Assembly: GCA_905182645.1 (NCBI GenBank)
Contig: CAJJCJ010000007.1
Span: forward strand, 62,001-126,000
DNA from: an uncultured Sulfitobacter sp.
GTDB taxonomy: Bacteria; Pseudomonadota; Alphaproteobacteria; Rhodobacterales; Rhodobacteraceae
Direction: 5' to 3'
DNA: 64,000 nt
How positions within the stretch are numbered: position 1 is the first letter of the stretch; every line of letters begins with the position of its first letter. The notes under the pieces are model-generated. The model had not been told where the DNA came from. It searched no databases and worked only from the letters and a program-made list of their open reading frames with translations. The position numbers were made by a program, and so were the translations under genes. Positions 57,118 through 64,000 of this stretch are shown one piece after another.

Positions 57118-58122
57118 ATGAGCCTCCGCCGCATTCTTTTCGCTACCGCGTGTGCCGCAATTGCGAGCCCTGCCGTGGCGGACGTCAACATTTACACTAC
57201 CCGCCAGCCTGATCTGATCGCCCCTGTGATGGACGCGTTCACCGCCGAAACGGGTATTGTTGTGAACCTCGCGTTTGTCGACGATGGTTTGGTTGAACGG
57301 CTTAAGGCCGAGGGCAAACGTTCACCTGCTGATCTGGTGATGACCGTCGATATTGCGAACCTACAGCAGATTGTGGATGCAGATGTGATCCAACCAGTTG
57401 TGAACGATGTTCTGGCGGCAAACGTGCCTGCGAACCTGCGCAGCCCTGATAATTTGTGGTTTGGGCTGACAACCCGTGCGCGCGTCATCTACGCGAGTCG
57501 CGTCCGCGTGGCAGATGGCGAAATCACCACCTATGAAGACCTCGCGTCTGCCAAATGGGCTGGCCGCATTTGCACACGTTCCGGCCTACACAACTATAAT
57601 CTCGCGCTGACATCCGCCGTGATCGCACATGCTGGCGTCGATGGTGCAACCGCTTGGGCCGCAGGCGTTAAATCTAATCTTGCGCGCAAACCCGAAGGCA
57701 ATGACCGCGCGCAGGTCAAGGCAATCTGGGCCGGCCAATGCGATATTAGCCTCGGGAACACCTATTATATGGGCCAAATGCTGGCTGACGAAGAACAGAC
57801 CGCTTGGGCAAACTCTGTGCGAATCGTGTTTCCAACATTTGAAAATGGCGGCACACATGTGAACGTGTCCGGTGTCGCGATGACCAAGGCGGCGCCAAAC
57901 CGTGCAGACGCGCTGCAGTTGTTAGAATTTCTCGTGTCACCAGCAGCTCAGGGAATCTACGCGGAATTGAACAGCGAATACCCCGTTTTGGGCGGCGCGC
58001 CGGTGTCTGATATGGTCGCAAGCTGGGGTGAATTCACCGCAGATGACGTGGCGCTGACCGATCTCGCGTCCAACCGCCCCACGGCATTACGGTTGATGGA
58101 AGTGGTTGATTTCGACGGTTAA
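57118..58122 (+). CDS. Ferric iron ABC transporter substrate-binding protein
   Basis: Periplasmic iron-binding protein of the FbpA/FutA type. 334 residues from the ATG at 57118, with signal peptide MSLRRILFATACAAIASPAVA and mature start DVNIYTTRQPDLIAPVM. Conserved features: FVDDGLVERLKAEG, PADLVMTVDIANLQQI, and the paired Tyr of LGNTYYMGQML that bind ferric iron. No permease or ATPase gene is beside it, so it is an orphan here and its partners must be elsewhere. Confidence 0.88.
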   Translation: MSLRRILFATACAAIASPAVADVNIYTTRQPDLIAPVMDAFTAETGIVVNLAFVDDGLVERLKAEGKRSPADLVMTVDIANLQQIVDADVIQPVVNDVLAANVPANLRSPDNLWFGLTTRARVIYASRVRVADGEITTYEDLASAKWAGRICTRSGLHNYNLALTSAVIAHAGVDGATAWAAGVKSNLARKPEGNDRAQVKAIWAGQCDISLGNTYYMGQMLADEEQTAWANSVRIVFPTFENGGTHVNVSGVAMTKAAPNRADALQLLEFLVSPAAQGIYAELNSEYPVLGGAPVSDMVASWGEFTADDVALTDLASNRPTALRLMEVVDFDG

Positions 58123-58137
58123 ATCAGGTCGGATCGT

Positions 58138-59952
58138 TTATGATCCGGCCTGTTCTTCTAGCAACAACCATTCTTCTTCGGCGTATTGCAAGGCAGTTTG
58201 CCGCGCAACCAATGCATCGGTAGCTTTTTCAAACTTAGCGAGCTGCTTTGTGAACAGCTCTGGGTCCGATAACAGAACTTCAAGCTTGGTTATCTCAGCG
58301 TTCAGTTTTTCCATGACAGTCGGCAGCTCGTCCAAGCGGTGTTTTTGCGTGAACGAAAGCGCTGTCTTGCGGGCTACTTTGCCCGACTGTTTGCCGCCCT
58401 TAGACATCTGCTTGCCCACTGATTTAGGCGCATCAGGCATCGTATCTGACCGCTGTTGACGGTAGTCCGTCCAGCCGCCAGCATAGGCCACGACTTGGCC
58501 GTTGCCTTCCATCGCGATGGTGGTCGTCGCCACGCGGTCAAGAAAATCACGGTCGTGGCTAACCAACATAACAGTACCGTCATATTCGCCAAGGATGTCT
58601 TGAAGCAGATCAAGCGTTTCAATATCCAAGTCGTTGGTCGGTTCGTCCAACACCAGCACATTGCTTTCGCGCGCCATTAGGCGTGCGAGCAGCAGACGGG
58701 CTTTTTCGCCGCCAGACAACGACCGCACAGGCGCACGGGCTTGGGCTTCATCGAATAGGAATTCTTTCAGGTAGCCAACGACGTGCTTGGGATTGCCCCG
58801 AACCATAATCTGGTCGGACTTGCCAGACACACCAAGTACCGGATCAGACGCGAGGTTTTCCCAAAGCGTCATATTCTGATCCAGTGCGGCGCGGGCCTGA
58901 TCGAACACCGCGATATCCAGATTGGTACCAAGCTTTACAATACCCGCATCAGGTTCAATCTTACCCAGTAACATATTGAGAACAGTTGTTTTTCCGACAC
59001 CGTTAGGACCAACAAATGCAATACGGTCACCGCGGTTCACAGTCAGGTCAAAACCGCTGACGATCTGTTTGCCGTCAAAGGATTTGGTCAGGCCAGTGGC
59101 CTCGATCACCTTTTTGCCCGACGTTGATCCGCCGTCAAACGCCATAGCCGCAGTGCCCTGCCGCTTAATCTGACCGGATTTTTCGGCGCGCAATTCGGCC
59201 AATGCACGGACGCGCCCTTGGTTCCGTTTGCGCCGCGCAGAAATGCCTTCAACAGCCCAACGGGCCTCGGCTTTTATCTTGCGGTTCAGCTTGTGACGCT
59301 GTTGGTCTTCTTCTTCCCACAGCTTATCGCGCCATTCCTCAAAGCCGTCGAAACCTTCTTCGGCACGGCGGACTTCACTGCGGTCAATCCACAGGGTCGC
59401 ACGGGTCAGGTTGCGCAGGAATGCACGGTCATGGCTGATCAGAACAAATGCGGCGCGGGTCGATTTCAGCTCGGTCTCTAACCAAGCAATTGCCTCAATG
59501 TCCAAATGGTTTGTCGGCTCGTCGAGTAACATCAATTCTGGGGCTTCAGCCATCAGTTTGGCCAAGGCCGCACGGCGACGTTCCCCGCCAGATGCGGTTT
59601 TTGGGTCGCTCATCGGGTCGAACTTCAACCCTTCAGCCACCATATCAACACGGTAGGCTTCTTCCTCGGGCAATCCGCTGGCAGCATAGGCGCCAAGCGT
59701 CTCAAACCCTTCCATCGTTGGGTCCTGCTCCATGTAGCCGACGCTGACGCCGGTCGCGGCAACGCTTGTGCCGCTGTCGGCCTCGATCAATCCGGCCATG
59801 ACCTTCATCAAGGTGGACTTGCCTGATCCGTTGCGTCCGACCAGCGCGACGCGGTCGCCCGGTTGGATAACCAAAGACAGGTTGTCAAATACAGGATCAC
59901 CGCCAAAAGTAAGGCCGATGTCGGAAAGCTGAAGTAAGGGTGTGCGTGCCAT
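58138..59952 (-). CDS. ABC-F family ATPase (Uup-like)
   Basis: A 604-residue soluble dual ABC ATPase. Domain 1: [42 protein letters not shown]. Domain 2: GPNGVGKTTVLN, LSGGEKARLLLARLM, VLVLDEPTNDLDI. The short basic linker (SARRKRNQGRVRALAELRAE) and the C-terminal coiled coil (TVMEKLNAEITKLEVLLSD) fit Uup, which acts on ribosomes or branched DNA intermediates. The gene converges with the iron-binding protein gene, and the OlsB-like gene is just upstream on the same strand. Confidence 0.9.
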   Translation of the reverse strand: MARTPLLQLSDIGLTFGGDPVFDNLSLVIQPGDRVALVGRNGSGKSTLMKVMAGLIEADSGTSVAATGVSVGYMEQDPTMEGFETLGAYAASGLPEEEAYRVDMVAEGLKFDPMSDPKTASGGERRRAALAKLMAEAPELMLLDEPTNHLDIEAIAWLETELKSTRAAFVLISHDRAFLRNLTRATLWIDRSEVRRAEEGFDGFEEWRDKLWEEEDQQRHKLNRKIKAEARWAVEGISARRKRNQGRVRALAELRAEKSGQIKRQGTAAMAFDGGSTSGKKVIEATGLTKSFDGKQIVSGFDLTVNRGDRIAFVGPNGVGKTTVLNMLLGKIEPDAGIVKLGTNLDIAVFDQARAALDQNMTLWENLASDPVLGVSGKSDQIMVRGNPKHVVGYLKEFLFDEAQARAPVRSLSGGEKARLLLARLMARESNVLVLDEPTNDLDIETLDLLQDILGEYDGTVMLVSHDRDFLDRVATTTIAMEGNGQVVAYAGGWTDYRQQRSDTMPDAPKSVGKQMSKGGKQSGKVARKTALSFTQKHRLDELPTVMEKLNAEITKLEVLLSDPELFTKQLAKFEKATDALVARQTALQYAEEEWLLLEEQAGS

Positions 59953-59957
59953 GCGCG

Positions 59958-60680
59958 TCAGGTAGTGCGCAGTGGCCCCATGTGCAAGCCTTGTGTTTGT
60001 GCAGCAAGGGCGCGCAACGAGCGAACCCGTGCAGCAGGGATTGCTGCGATGTCCAAACCGGTGAAAACATGCAGCGTGCCAAGCGTGTGATCGACGACCA
60101 AATGATCGCTCACATAGCCGCCCATCCCAAGATAAGATCGCAGCAATGGTGGCATTTGTTGCAAGGCGCGGCGCGGATCATTTTCAGCCGCGATAATATC
60201 AGAAAACCTTGTGTTATCAGCGGTTTTTGGCACTATCGTCATGCGTCCTAAATGCTTGGCCTGCAGCACGCCAAACGCGTCAGCATAAGCAACGGGATCG
60301 GTCCCGGCAAAGCTCGCGCAGCCAAACAAATGTGTGATATGATTTGCATCAACACGCTGCGTGATCGCGGCCCACGCTAGTCGCAGCACGTCGGAAGAAA
60401 ATGCGCCTTGGGCGACGCAAAATCGGCCGACCTCAATCGTTGGACCGGGAAGCGGCCCAAAGTCATAGAAACCGCCGGTATAGGTTTCCGAAAAATCCGC
60501 CCCATCAGGCAAGACCCGCAGCCGCAACGTGCAGACCAAAACACCCTCCCGCTCAATCATCACATGGTCCGACAGTGTATCAAAGTGATCAGCGTCCAAC
60601 CCAGCACCGCCGTGAAAGCACGCATACCGCAACGCCTGACATGCAGCGACGTCGTCTGGTGACATGGCCATGCGGCACAA
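59958..60680 (-). CDS. OlsB-like ornithine N-acyltransferase (GNAT), N terminus cut off at a C tract
   Basis: GNAT-fold acyltransferase of the OlsB/putative haemolysin family; OlsB transfers a 3-hydroxyacyl chain from ACP to ornithine to start ornithine-lipid synthesis. Motifs: VAACQALRYACFHG, GGFYDFGPLPG, IEVGRFCVAQGA, LFGCASFAGTDP. From the ATG at 60680 it has 240 residues, but related proteins begin further upstream. An ATG at 60719-60721 starts MRDDDSFASP and would join it if the C11 run (60685-60695) had one base more, giving 254 residues. The usual partner olsA is not adjacent; the ABC-F gene follows after 5 bases. Confidence 0.8.
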   Translation of the reverse strand: MCRMAMSPDDVAACQALRYACFHGGAGLDADHFDTLSDHVMIEREGVLVCTLRLRVLPDGADFSETYTGGFYDFGPLPGPTIEVGRFCVAQGAFSSDVLRLAWAAITQRVDANHITHLFGCASFAGTDPVAYADAFGVLQAKHLGRMTIVPKTADNTRFSDIIAAENDPRRALQQMPPLLRSYLGMGGYVSDHLVVDHTLGTLHVFTGLDIAAIPAARVRSLRALAAQTQGLHMGPLRTT

Positions 60681-60684
60681 GATC

Positions 60685-60695
60685 GGGGGGGGGGG
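60685..60695. repeat. G11/C11 homopolymer at the start of the OlsB-like gene
   Basis: Eleven consecutive G on the plus strand (C on the coding strand) lie between a plausible upstream start (60721) and the body of the gene. The frame closes or opens with tract length, as in phase-variable loci. Confidence 0.7.
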
Positions 60696-60783
60696 CTCGC
60701 AAAACTGTCATCGTCCCTCATCTTGGCGAATGGTCGCTTGCGACCTACATTAACGATACAAACGCGCAAAGGGGAAACAAACC

Positions 60784-61179
60784 GTGGATAAAGTCATCAA
60801 ATCAAAACACGAGTGGCAGGCGCAACTTTCCACCGAAGCATTCAAAGTCATGCGTGAACATGGCACCGAACGGGCTGGCACGCATGACGACTTCCCAAAG
60901 GACGCAGGAACATTCATGTGCGTCGGCTGCGGGGCGCCCCTATTCAAGCAAACAACCAAATTTGAAAGCGGCACAGGTTGGCCGTCATTCTACGCACCAG
61001 TGAACGGCGAATTGGTCGGTGAAAGCGTGGACCGCAAGTTTTTCATGAAACGCACAGAGGTGCATTGCAACGGCTGTGACGGGCACTTGGGGCATGTGTT
61101 TCCCGATGGACCTGCGCCCACCGGTCTGCGGTATTGTATCAACGGCGTTGCCCTGACGTTCGCGCCTGAAGAAACTTAA
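60784..61179 (+). CDS. msrB: Peptide-methionine (R)-S-oxide reductase
   Basis: Repairs methionine R-sulfoxide in proteins. 131 residues from a GTG at 60784 (GGGGAAAC upstream). Zinc ligands CVGCGAPLF and HCNGCDGHLGHVFPDG are present, as is the catalytic Cys in GLRYCINGVALTF. Substrate-pocket residues GTGWPSF are conserved. Divergent from the OlsB-like gene; it ends 4 bases into the bamE gene on the other strand. Confidence 0.94.
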   Translation: MDKVIKSKHEWQAQLSTEAFKVMREHGTERAGTHDDFPKDAGTFMCVGCGAPLFKQTTKFESGTGWPSFYAPVNGELVGESVDRKFFMKRTEVHCNGCDGHLGHVFPDGPAPTGLRYCINGVALTFAPEET

Positions 61180-61640
61180 CCTTCGCCCAAGAAGTCGCCA
61201 GCGTTCACCCGGCCAATGCTGCCGAGCAGCTGGCGAATGAAGGTACTGTCGCGCACGCCGTTATCAGTGACGCGGCGTGACAACACGATAACATTGCCGT
61301 CTTGCAGGCCAAACCGTTCGATATTGCGCACAACACCTGCGTCATCAAAGCTGATGGCAAGCACTTGGCGCTCTGTTTCCACAGGGGCCATCGCGCCAAC
61401 ATGCCTGAATTTGCTGTACACATAGTAGAACCCACTTTGATCAAGCACGCCGCCTGAAGTCGGCGGACCTACCGTGGCAGCCACAGTTAAGCGGGTATCA
61501 ACCCCAACTGCGATCAACGACAAATCCTCGGCTGGCGGCATATAGCCGTGATTGCGGATAATTGGGGTGCAGGCGATAGCTGCAGTCAATGCGACCATTG
61601 CTGTCATCCGTCGCGCGGTTGTAAATGCCTTGCTGCCCAT
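61176..61640 (-). CDS. bamE: Outer-membrane assembly lipoprotein BamE
   Basis: SmpA/OmlA-type lipoprotein of the BAM complex that inserts outer-membrane barrels. 154 residues; the signal has a lipobox-like LTAAIAC (Cys24 as lipid site) and the mature domain shows SLIAVGVDTRLTVAATVGPPTSGGVLDQSGFYYVYSKF and ISFDDAGVVRNIERFGL. A start at the internal ATG at 61607 is possible. Convergent with msrB and divergent from the DUF177 gene. Confidence 0.85.
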   Translation of the reverse strand: MGSKAFTTARRMTAMVALTAAIACTPIIRNHGYMPPAEDLSLIAVGVDTRLTVAATVGPPTSGGVLDQSGFYYVYSKFRHVGAMAPVETERQVLAISFDDAGVVRNIERFGLQDGNVIVLSRRVTDNGVRDSTFIRQLLGSIGRVNAGDFLGEG

Positions 61641-61712
61641 TGGGACTGCCCCTTGCTTTGGTGGCTCATGCCTTTTATCCCCTCTACATCATGCAAGCCC
61701 CCTAATTCAAGA

Positions 61713-62279
61713 ATGGAAGCACCATTGGCTGAATTGCCTACCAATCCGATGCGCCTTGGCGATCTGTCAAATAAGAACAACACCAGCTTTGAATTGCAGC
61801 CCGATGCGGCCACTTGTGCAGCGATTGCTACGCATTTGGGCATCTTGGGTGTCAAAAAACTGCGGTTTAGCGGTGAATTCACCCCCCAAGGGCGCACCGA
61901 CTGGGCTTTGACTGCCAAAATTGGCGCCACAGTTGTGCAGACCTGCGTGGTCTCGCTTGTTCCAGTCACTACCCGCATCGAAGAATCTGTGCAACGGCGG
62001 TATATCGCCAATTTTGAAGATCCCGACGAGGAAGAGGTCGAAATGACCGCTGACGAAAATACCGAACCATTGGCCCAGTCCGTGGATGCGGCAGCAGTGA
62101 TGATCGAGGCGTTATCGCTCGCCCTGCCCTTATATCCGCGCAAAGATGGCGCTGACTTGGGCGAAGCGGTCTATACAGACAAAGAATTAACGCCCATGAC
62201 AGACGATGATGCAAAGCCATTTGCAGGCCTTGGCGCGTTGCGCGAAGCCCTGCAAAAAAAGGGCGAAGACACCAATTAA
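61713..62279 (+). CDS. DUF177 (YceD-like) protein
   Basis: A 188-residue protein of the DUF177 family, which is linked to 23S rRNA or ribosome assembly and commonly precedes rpmF. Start chosen at the ATG at 61713 (MEAPLAELPTNPMRLGDLSN); earlier in-frame starts overlap divergent bamE. Motifs: VVQTCVVSLVPVTTRIEESV with the conserved Cys, then an acidic stretch and IEALSLALPLYPRK. The C-terminal zinc-ribbon half of some relatives is absent. Confidence 0.85.
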   Translation: MEAPLAELPTNPMRLGDLSNKNNTSFELQPDAATCAAIATHLGILGVKKLRFSGEFTPQGRTDWALTAKIGATVVQTCVVSLVPVTTRIEESVQRRYIANFEDPDEEEVEMTADENTEPLAQSVDAAAVMIEALSLALPLYPRKDGADLGEAVYTDKELTPMTDDDAKPFAGLGALREALQKKGEDTN

Positions 62280-62399
62280 CACAAGACGCCGCAAGGGGTT
62301 GCGCTGCTACAAATTCGCAGTATGTTCGCGACCTCTAATACATCCAGTCTCGACAAGGCTGTCCCAATCGCTTAGGACGCCCCAAAGACTGAAACACAC

Positions 62400-62418
62400 G
62401 GGCCAAAACGGCCCTTTT
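62400..62418 (+). terminator. Hairpin with T run upstream of rpmF
   Basis: GGGCC, loop AAAAC, GGCCC, then TTTT, 17 bases before the rpmF ATG. It could be an attenuator or an RNA-processing signal between the DUF177 and rpmF genes. The stem has only 5 bp. Confidence 0.4.
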
Positions 62419-62434
62419 ATCATAGGGTTGAGAC

Positions 62435-62638
62435 ATGGCCGTCCAGCAGAATAAAGTATCCAAATCCCGTCGTAACAACCGTCGTTCGCACGACTCACTT
62501 GTTGCAGCGAACCCAAACGAATGTGACAACTGTGGTGAGCTTAAGCGCCCACACCACATTTGCCCGTCTTGCAACCACTATGCCACACGCGAAGTAATCG
62601 CGTCCGCTGACGTGGAACTGGACGACGACGCAGCATAA
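62435..62638 (+). CDS. rpmF: 50S ribosomal protein L32
   Basis: 67 residues, with [20 protein letters not shown] at the N terminus and the zinc-ribbon cysteines in [12 protein letters not shown] and [13 protein letters not shown] (four Cys, so the zinc-binding form). Follows the DUF177 gene and precedes plsX, the conserved order. Confidence 0.97.
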   Translation: MAVQQNKVSKSRRNNRRSHDSLVAANPNECDNCGELKRPHHICPSCNHYATREVIASADVELDDDAA

Positions 62639-62654
62639 GCTGTACGTTAAGAAC

Positions 62655-63749
62655 ATGACCCAAGCAAAAACGGACATCGCGGCCAACACCGCACATATTA
62701 TATCCGTGGACGCTATGGGCGGCGATAAAGGGCCTGCGACTGTTGTCGCGGGCCTTTCTATGTTTCTGGCCAGTCAGCCAAAGGCCCGCGCGATTCTGCA
62801 CGGACCTCGTGCAGAATTGGCCCCGATGATCGCCAAGCGCAACATCAGCGACCGTGTCGAGATATGGGATGCACCCGAAGTTGTGGAAATGACTGACAAA
62901 CCCAGCTACGTGCTGCGCAATGGCAAGAAAACCTCTATGTGGTCGGCCGTTGAAGCCGTGCGCGATGGGTCCGCCGCTGTTGCAGTATCATGCGGAAACA
63001 CAGGCGGATTGATGGCAATTTCGATGCTACGCCTGCGCAAAGCTGAAGGCGTGAACCGCCCTGCCATTGCCTGCCTCTGGCCGTCGCGTAACCCCGCTGG
63101 ATTTAACGTCATGCTTGATGCAGGTGCAGATATTCGCGCCGACCAAGACGATTTGCTGACGTATGCGCTTATGGGTGCCTCTTATGCGCGCAATGGTTTG
63201 GACATTAAGCGTCCACGTATTGGGCTGCTGAATGTTGGTACCGAAGAACACAAAGGCCGCGCCGAATTAAAGGTCGCGCATGAACTGATCGCCCAAGCCG
63301 CCGACAAAGGCGAATACGAATACATAGGATTCGTTGAAGGCGGCGACCTGCCCTCTGCGCGCGTTGATGTGATCGTCACCGACGGATTTACAGGTAACGT
63401 CGCGTTAAAAACCGGCGAAGGCACTGCGAATCTCATTTCTGGCCTTCTTCGCGAATCTCTGATGAAAACGCCGTTCTCGATGCTCGGCGCGCTTTTCGCC
63501 CGTGGATCGCTTAACCGTTTCCGCAAGCGGATCGACCCGCGCCGTGTAAATGGTGGCGTGTTTTTAGGCCTGAACCAAACAGTTATAAAAAGCCATGGCG
63601 GGGCCGACGCAACGGGTGTGGCTGCGGCCCTGAACCTTGCTTACCGCTTGGCGCAATCTGGTTTCTCCGACAAACTCGCCGCGCGGGTTGCATCTGCCGC
63701 AGCGCTTGCCCAAGATACAATTCAAATCGGTTCCAACACGGATGGTTAA
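62655..63749 (+). CDS. plsX: Phosphate acyltransferase PlsX
   Basis: Makes acyl-phosphate from acyl-ACP, the first step of phospholipid synthesis through PlsY. 364 residues: ISVDAMGGDKGPATVVAGL, SCGNTGGLMAISMLRL, RPAIACLWPS, NVGTEEHKGRAELKVAHELI and DGFTGNVALKTGEG. 16 bases after rpmF and 3 before fabH. Confidence 0.95.
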   Translation: MTQAKTDIAANTAHIISVDAMGGDKGPATVVAGLSMFLASQPKARAILHGPRAELAPMIAKRNISDRVEIWDAPEVVEMTDKPSYVLRNGKKTSMWSAVEAVRDGSAAVAVSCGNTGGLMAISMLRLRKAEGVNRPAIACLWPSRNPAGFNVMLDAGADIRADQDDLLTYALMGASYARNGLDIKRPRIGLLNVGTEEHKGRAELKVAHELIAQAADKGEYEYIGFVEGGDLPSARVDVIVTDGFTGNVALKTGEGTANLISGLLRESLMKTPFSMLGALFARGSLNRFRKRIDPRRVNGGVFLGLNQTVIKSHGGADATGVAAALNLAYRLAQSGFSDKLAARVASAAALAQDTIQIGSNTDG

Positions 63750-63752
63750 AAT

Positions 63753-64000
63753 ATGACACGTCGCGCAGTCGTCATCGGTGTTGGGCATTATTTGCCTTAT
63801 CGCGTCGTTCCCAATGCAGAGTTCGAGAAAACGCTCGATACCACTGACGAGTGGATCAAATCCCGTTCGGGTATTGAACGCCGTCATTTCGCAGCCCCCG
63901 ATCAAGGCACGTCCGACCTTGCGACCAACGCAGCCAATGCGGCGTTGGCGATGGCTGGCCTGACTGGTAACGATGTCGACGCGATTATTGTGGCGACATC
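63753..64000 (+). CDS. fabH: Beta-ketoacyl-ACP synthase III, N-terminal part (cut by window end)
   Basis: First 82 codons of FabH, which condenses acetyl-CoA with malonyl-ACP to start fatty acid synthesis. ATG at 63753; visible are VVIGVGHYLPYRVVPN, DTTDEWIKSRSGIERRHFAA and NAALAMAGLTGNDVDAIIVAT, ending at the window edge before the catalytic Cys. Third gene of the rpmF-plsX-fabH operon. Confidence 0.93.
   Translation, partial: MTRRAVVIGVGHYLPYRVVPNAEFEKTLDTTDEWIKSRSGIERRHFAAPDQGTSDLATNAANAALAMAGLTGNDVDAIIVAT

Overview
The window looks like a chromosomal segment of an alphaproteobacterium of the Rhodobacteraceae (Roseobacter group), with moderate GC for that family. The evidence is the gene content and order: an iscR-led isc/suf operon with two cysteine desulfurases and two YIP1-type membrane proteins, lptF-lptG-lptD-surA-pdxA-rsmA, DUF177-rpmF-plsX-fabH, an IscR with one cysteine, a DUF4167 protein and small Rhodobacterales-type hypothetical proteins. 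A cold-water genus such as Octadecabacter or Loktanella would fit, but that is a guess.

Layout. 0-11 kb: end of a peptide-type ABC transporter, a lytic transglycosylase, ssb, aroKB, xerD, a CNNM/CorC protein and a HerA-like ATPase. 11-17 kb: an IalB-like protein, then a minus-strand envelope operon (L,D-transpeptidase, lpxD, acyl carrier protein, ketoacyl synthase) divergent from a DUF882 peptidase-like protein. 17.05-22.87 kb: a decayed genomic island at the 3' end of tRNA-Arg(CCG), with 18-bp att repeats, a wrecked integrase, an initiator-like HTH gene containing iteron-like repeats, and cargo (VOC protein, Tat-exported protein, SOUL haem-binding protein, zinc ribbon). 23-31 kb: the isc/suf operon with a candidate Irr operator. 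31-42 kb: hydrolases, a DEAD-box helicase with a repeat tail, ndk, an ABC-F protein, marC, an aspartic protease, holC and pepA. 42-50 kb: LPS export (lptF and lptG as one reading frame, lptD), surA, pdxA, rsmA. 50-58 kb: prmC-prfA, two agmatinase-family enzymes with an M20 amidohydrolase, mazG and an orphan iron-binding protein. 58-64 kb: a second ABC-F protein, an OlsB-like acyltransferase next to a G11 tract, msrB, bamE, and DUF177-rpmF-plsX-fabH (cut by the window end).

Main themes are envelope biogenesis (lipid A acylation, LPS export, outer-membrane assembly, peptidoglycan remodelling), Fe-S cluster assembly under iron control, and core translation and replication functions.

A striking property is the number of apparent one-base indels and stops in genes expected to be intact (dual ABC ATPase, lytic transglycosylase, ssb, aroB, herA-like, ketoacyl synthase, mazG, OlsB-like). 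Several lie in homopolymers. Sequencing error is the simplest explanation for the housekeeping genes, whereas the island integrase, with four different lesions, looks genuinely dead. No CRISPR array, rRNA or intact insertion sequence was seen.
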